Positions 14,117 through 16,597 of a stretch of DNA of 16,597 nt are shown here, piece after piece. Source of the stretch: an uncultured Methanomicrobiales archaeon (GTDB lineage Archaea > Thermoplasmatota > Thermoplasmata > Methanomassiliicoccales > Methanomethylophilaceae); the NCBI GenBank assembly GCA_937892275.1, contig CALAVG010000129.1, positions 1 through 16,597 of the forward strand, written 5' to 3'. A program made the position numbers and the translations under genes. Under the pieces are notes generated by a model, which made no database searches, was not told the origin of the DNA, and saw only the letters and a list, made by a program, of their open reading frames with translations. The number at the start of each line of letters is the position of its first letter. Positions within the stretch are counted from its first letter, which is position 1.

Positions 14117-14126
14117 GGCGATGGGC

Positions 14127-15140
14127 ATGGGAAGGCTGATCGTCAGATCGGACGGGCCGGAGGACGCCGAGGCCAGGAAGGACCTGGTCACCAACGGCCT
14201 GGAGGCCGGGATCACCAGGTTCATCCTCCGCAAAGGGGACGAGGCCTTCGAGAGCCTCGGAAGGATGGACGCGATCTACACGGAGGGCGGGAGGTTCGTC
14301 GACGACTCCTACGCGTTCGCGGACATCGCGACCCCGGATGCCCAGGAGAAGGCCATGGCGCTCGCCGGGAAGAAGAAGGCGGTCGTCGTGACGACATCGG
14401 ACTGGACGGTCATCCCGCTGGAGAACCTGATCGCCAGGTTCGGCGGCTCCGGGACGGAGGTGTACGCCTGCGCCTCCACTGCGGAGGACGCCAAGCTGTT
14501 CCTCGCCACTATGGAGAAGGGGGTGGACGGCGTCGTGGTGGACGTGGCCGACCCGATCGCCCTCCACAAGTTCGCCGAGCTCGTCACCAGCGGCTCGAGG
14601 GAGGACCTGTCCGAGGTCGAGGTCGTCTCCGTTGCCCCCATGGAGCTGGGCGACAGGGTCTGCATCGACACCTGCAGCATGATGGTCCCCGGGGAGGGAA
14701 TGCTCATAGGGTCGTACTCCTCCTGCCTCTTCCTGGTCCAATCCGAGAGCATGGACAACGGGTACGTGGCCAGCAGGCCTTTCAGGGTCAACGCCGGAGC
14801 GGTCCACAGCTACATAGAGGTCCCGGGAGGGGGCACCAGATACCTTTCGGAGATGTCCGCGGGGGACAGCGTGCTCATCTGCGGCAGGGACGGCAGCACC
14901 AGGGTCGCCTCCATCGGGAGGTGCAAGGTCGAGTCCAGGCCACTCCTCATGGTCACCGCCACCGACGGCGTCAGGGAATACACGGTCATGCTGCAGAACG
15001 CCGAGACCATCAGGCTGGTCACCCCGGACGGCTCCGTCCCGGTCACCAAGGCACAGCCTGGGGACGTCCTCCTCGCGAAGCTCGAGAGTGGCGGAAGGCA
15101 CTTCGGCATGGCGGTCGAGGAATCCATTACGGAGAGGTAA
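14127..15140 (+). CDS. 3-Dehydroquinate synthase II
   Basis: This enzyme (AroB') oxidatively deaminates and cyclises the ADH synthase product to 3-dehydroquinate with NAD+, replacing the bacterial AroB. The 337-aa sequence has the family core GDRVCIDTCSMMVPGEGM (175-192), GSYSSCLFLVQSE, RPFRVNAGAVHSY (217-229) and a terminal LESGGRHFGM. Two ATGs are close together. I chose 14127 because GAGG lies eight bases before it; for 14121 the gap is only two bases. The start lies just 10 bases after the ADH synthase stop, and the TAA directly abuts the next ATG, so the genes are one transcript. Confidence 0.93.
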   Translation: MGRLIVRSDGPEDAEARKDLVTNGLEAGITRFILRKGDEAFESLGRMDAIYTEGGRFVDDSYAFADIATPDAQEKAMALAGKKKAVVVTTSDWTVIPLENLIARFGGSGTEVYACASTAEDAKLFLATMEKGVDGVVVDVADPIALHKFAELVTSGSREDLSEVEVVSVAPMELGDRVCIDTCSMMVPGEGMLIGSYSSCLFLVQSESMDNGYVASRPFRVNAGAVHSYIEVPGGGTRYLSEMSAGDSVLICGRDGSTRVASIGRCKVESRPLLMVTATDGVREYTVMLQNAETIRLVTPDGSVPVTKAQPGDVLLAKLESGGRHFGMAVEESITER

Positions 15141-16421
15141 ATGAGGGTCTGCACCACCTACGGGTCGCCGATGCCCCTGAGAAGGGGGGCCGCCATGCAC
15201 GAGATCCGCCTCGACGTGTTCGACGGGATCCCGGAGGGAGCCGGGGACGAGTCGCTGGTCACCCTATGCGGGAAGGACCCGTCGCTGGTCCCCGATTCGT
15301 TCGGCGGCCTGGTGGACGTCGGCGAGAGGGACCTGGCCATACCGCACAGGAAGGTCAGGTCGTTCCACGACTTCTCAGGCACGCCCGATGCGGAAGGGAT
15401 CGTCTCGATGCTCTCCGAGGGCGATCAGGAGGTCTCCAAGGGGGCGTTCATGGCGTCCTCCTTCGCGGACATCTGCTCGATACAGGACGCCTCCAGGGCC
15501 TTGGGAAGGAAGCATGTGCTCTTGGGAATGGGCCCGATGGGCGAGGTCACCCGCATCAGGCAGGCGGCCCTGGGGAACGAGTTCACGTTCGGATACGAGG
15601 GGACGCCGACGGCTCCCGGCCAGCTCAGCGCCGAGGAGATGGAGTCCCTGGGGGACGACTGCATCCTGGTCGGGATAACAGGCCATCCCCTTTCCCACAC
15701 GCTCTCGCCGAGGATGCAGAACGCTGCCATCCGGAAGGCGGGCATCAACGGCAGGTACCTGGTCTTCGATTCGCCGTCGCTGGACAGGATCGAGGACGCG
15801 ATGAGGGGATACGGCATCAGGGGGATCAACGTCACCATACCGTACAAGCAGGACGTCATGGGGCATCTGGACAGGATCGCAGGCGCCGCCGAGGAGGTGG
15901 GCGCCGTCAACACCATAGTGAACGACGGCGGCGTCCTCACCGGGGACAACACCGACGTGGCCGGCGTCCTGCATTCGCTGTCGGGCACCGCGCTGAAGGG
16001 CGCGAAGGCCCTCGTCATGGGGTCCGGGGGAGCATCCAGGGCGGCGGCGTACGCCCTGACGAAGGCAGGCTCCGGCGTATGCGTTTCCGGAAGGAACCGG
16101 AGGACGGTCTCCGATGTATGCAAGGCGTTCGGCGCGGAGCCCCATTCCGGAGGGGTCGGAGGGTTCGACGTCATAGTCAACTGCACCCCCATAGGCCTCG
16201 TCGAGGGCGAATATCCTGCGGACCTCTCCGGCCTTCACAGGGGCCAGACCGTTCTCGACATGGTCTACGGCAGACGGACTCCGCTCGTCTCGCGCGCCGC
16301 GGACGCCGGGTGCCGCCTGGCGGACGGAGCGGACATGCTGGTGGGCCAGGGAGCGGAGTCGTTCAGGATGTGGTTCGGGAAGGAAGCCGACGTCGGCACA
16401 ATGAAGGAGGCCATCCAATGA
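15141..16421 (+). CDS. aroDE: 3-Dehydroquinate dehydratase (type I)-shikimate dehydrogenase fusion
   Basis: This 426-aa fusion carries out two successive steps, dehydroquinate to dehydroshikimate to shikimate. Residues 1 to about 168 are a type I dehydratase with EIRLD (Glu21), SFHDF (catalytic His76), VSKGAF (Schiff-base Lys100), Arg138 in VTRIR, and APGQLS (158-163). The domain is far shorter than the usual 220-250 residues. Residues 175-426 are AroE: GHPLSHTLSP (181-190), NVTIPYK (230-236, Lys236), AVNTI, GDNTD (268-272, Asp272), the NADP loop MGSGGASR (293-300), VNCTP and GADMLVGQG. The ATG at 15141 follows the DHQ synthase stop with no gap and has GGAG six bases upstream; an ATG at 15195 would remove the first barrel strand (RVCTTYG). 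It overlaps the next gene as ATGA. Confidence 0.92.
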   Translation: MRVCTTYGSPMPLRRGAAMHEIRLDVFDGIPEGAGDESLVTLCGKDPSLVPDSFGGLVDVGERDLAIPHRKVRSFHDFSGTPDAEGIVSMLSEGDQEVSKGAFMASSFADICSIQDASRALGRKHVLLGMGPMGEVTRIRQAALGNEFTFGYEGTPTAPGQLSAEEMESLGDDCILVGITGHPLSHTLSPRMQNAAIRKAGINGRYLVFDSPSLDRIEDAMRGYGIRGINVTIPYKQDVMGHLDRIAGAAEEVGAVNTIVNDGGVLTGDNTDVAGVLHSLSGTALKGAKALVMGSGGASRAAAYALTKAGSGVCVSGRNRRTVSDVCKAFGAEPHSGGVGGFDVIVNCTPIGLVEGEYPADLSGLHRGQTVLDMVYGRRTPLVSRAADAGCRLADGADMLVGQGAESFRMWFGKEADVGTMKEAIQ

Positions 16422-16597
16422 CCGGCATCGGGCGCTCCCACGGGGCCGTCTCGGTCATGAACGCCATACCCTGTGGCATAGGCTCCACGATCGGCGTCGG
16501 CCTCGAGACCGTGGCCAGGTTCGCGCCCGCGGAATCCACCTCCGTCGTGCTGAAGGACAGGCCGGACATGGACGACCTGCTGGCCAGGACATGCGTC
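16418..16597 (+). CDS. aroK: Archaeal shikimate kinase (GHMP family), C-terminus cut by window edge
   Basis: Sixty codons are visible. They read MTGIGRSHGAVSVMNAIPCG, then GSTIGVGLETVARF, which matches the N-terminus of the archaeal GHMP-type shikimate kinase (small residues, then VNAI-P-G-GAAIG in the family). This enzyme phosphorylates shikimate and is unrelated to bacterial AroK. The ATG overlaps the aroDE stop and has GGAGG seven bases upstream. The usual ATP-binding PxSSGL-type motif would lie to the right of the window. Position directly after aroDE supports the call. Confidence 0.85.
   Translation, partial: MTGIGRSHGAVSVMNAIPCGIGSTIGVGLETVARFAPAESTSVVLKDRPDMDDLLARTCV

Noticed and set aside
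14109..15200. Long minus-strand ORF opposite DHQ synthase II
   Set aside because: High GC makes antisense frames open; its composition is rich in Gly, Arg, His and Asp and it has no family motif.

Overview
The window most likely comes from a methanogenic archaeon of the Methanomassiliicoccales / Thermoplasmata lineage; this is an inference. Archaeal signs are the deoxyhexulosonate-type entry to the shikimate pathway (ADH synthase plus 3-dehydroquinate synthase II), a GHMP-family shikimate kinase, a TrpB2-type tryptophan synthase beta chain, TATA boxes placed for leaderless transcripts, and a maturation protein for [NiFe] hydrogenase. None of the 14 complete genes ends in TAG (11 TGA, 3 TAA), as expected where TAG is kept for pyrrolysine.

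Layout. Positions 1-818 (minus) hold the N-terminal part of an AlbA_2/Schlafen-type regulator that runs off the left edge. Its upstream region carries 21-bp tandem repeats. A single hypE gene (plus) follows and ends on the base next to the last gene of a complete, tightly overlapped tryptophan operon on the minus strand, trpE-G-D-C-F-B-A (8515 down to 2104). Upstream of trpE is a 257-bp AT-rich divergent control region. On its other side is a second tryptophan synthase beta gene, trpB2 (plus). Three near-identical 20-bp inverted repeats lie in this region: one at the trpE start, one in the middle and one at the trpB2 promoter. A membrane-anchored 5'-nucleotidase (minus) with its own terminator separates this block from a second, plus-strand aromatic operon. 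That operon encodes chorismate mutase-prephenate dehydrogenase, ADH synthase, DHQ synthase II, a DHQ dehydratase-shikimate dehydrogenase fusion and the start of shikimate kinase, and it continues past the right edge.

Together the genes cover the path from aspartate semialdehyde to shikimate 3-phosphate, and from chorismate to tryptophan and to 4-hydroxyphenylpyruvate. EPSP synthase, chorismate synthase and prephenate dehydratase are not in the window. The most interesting points are the shared triple-dyad trp control region, the phased 21-bp repeats, the strongly compacted dehydroquinate dehydratase domain and a 23-bp palindrome before tyrA. The bacterial gene order and clostridial-looking TrpA suggest that the trp operon was acquired by transfer.
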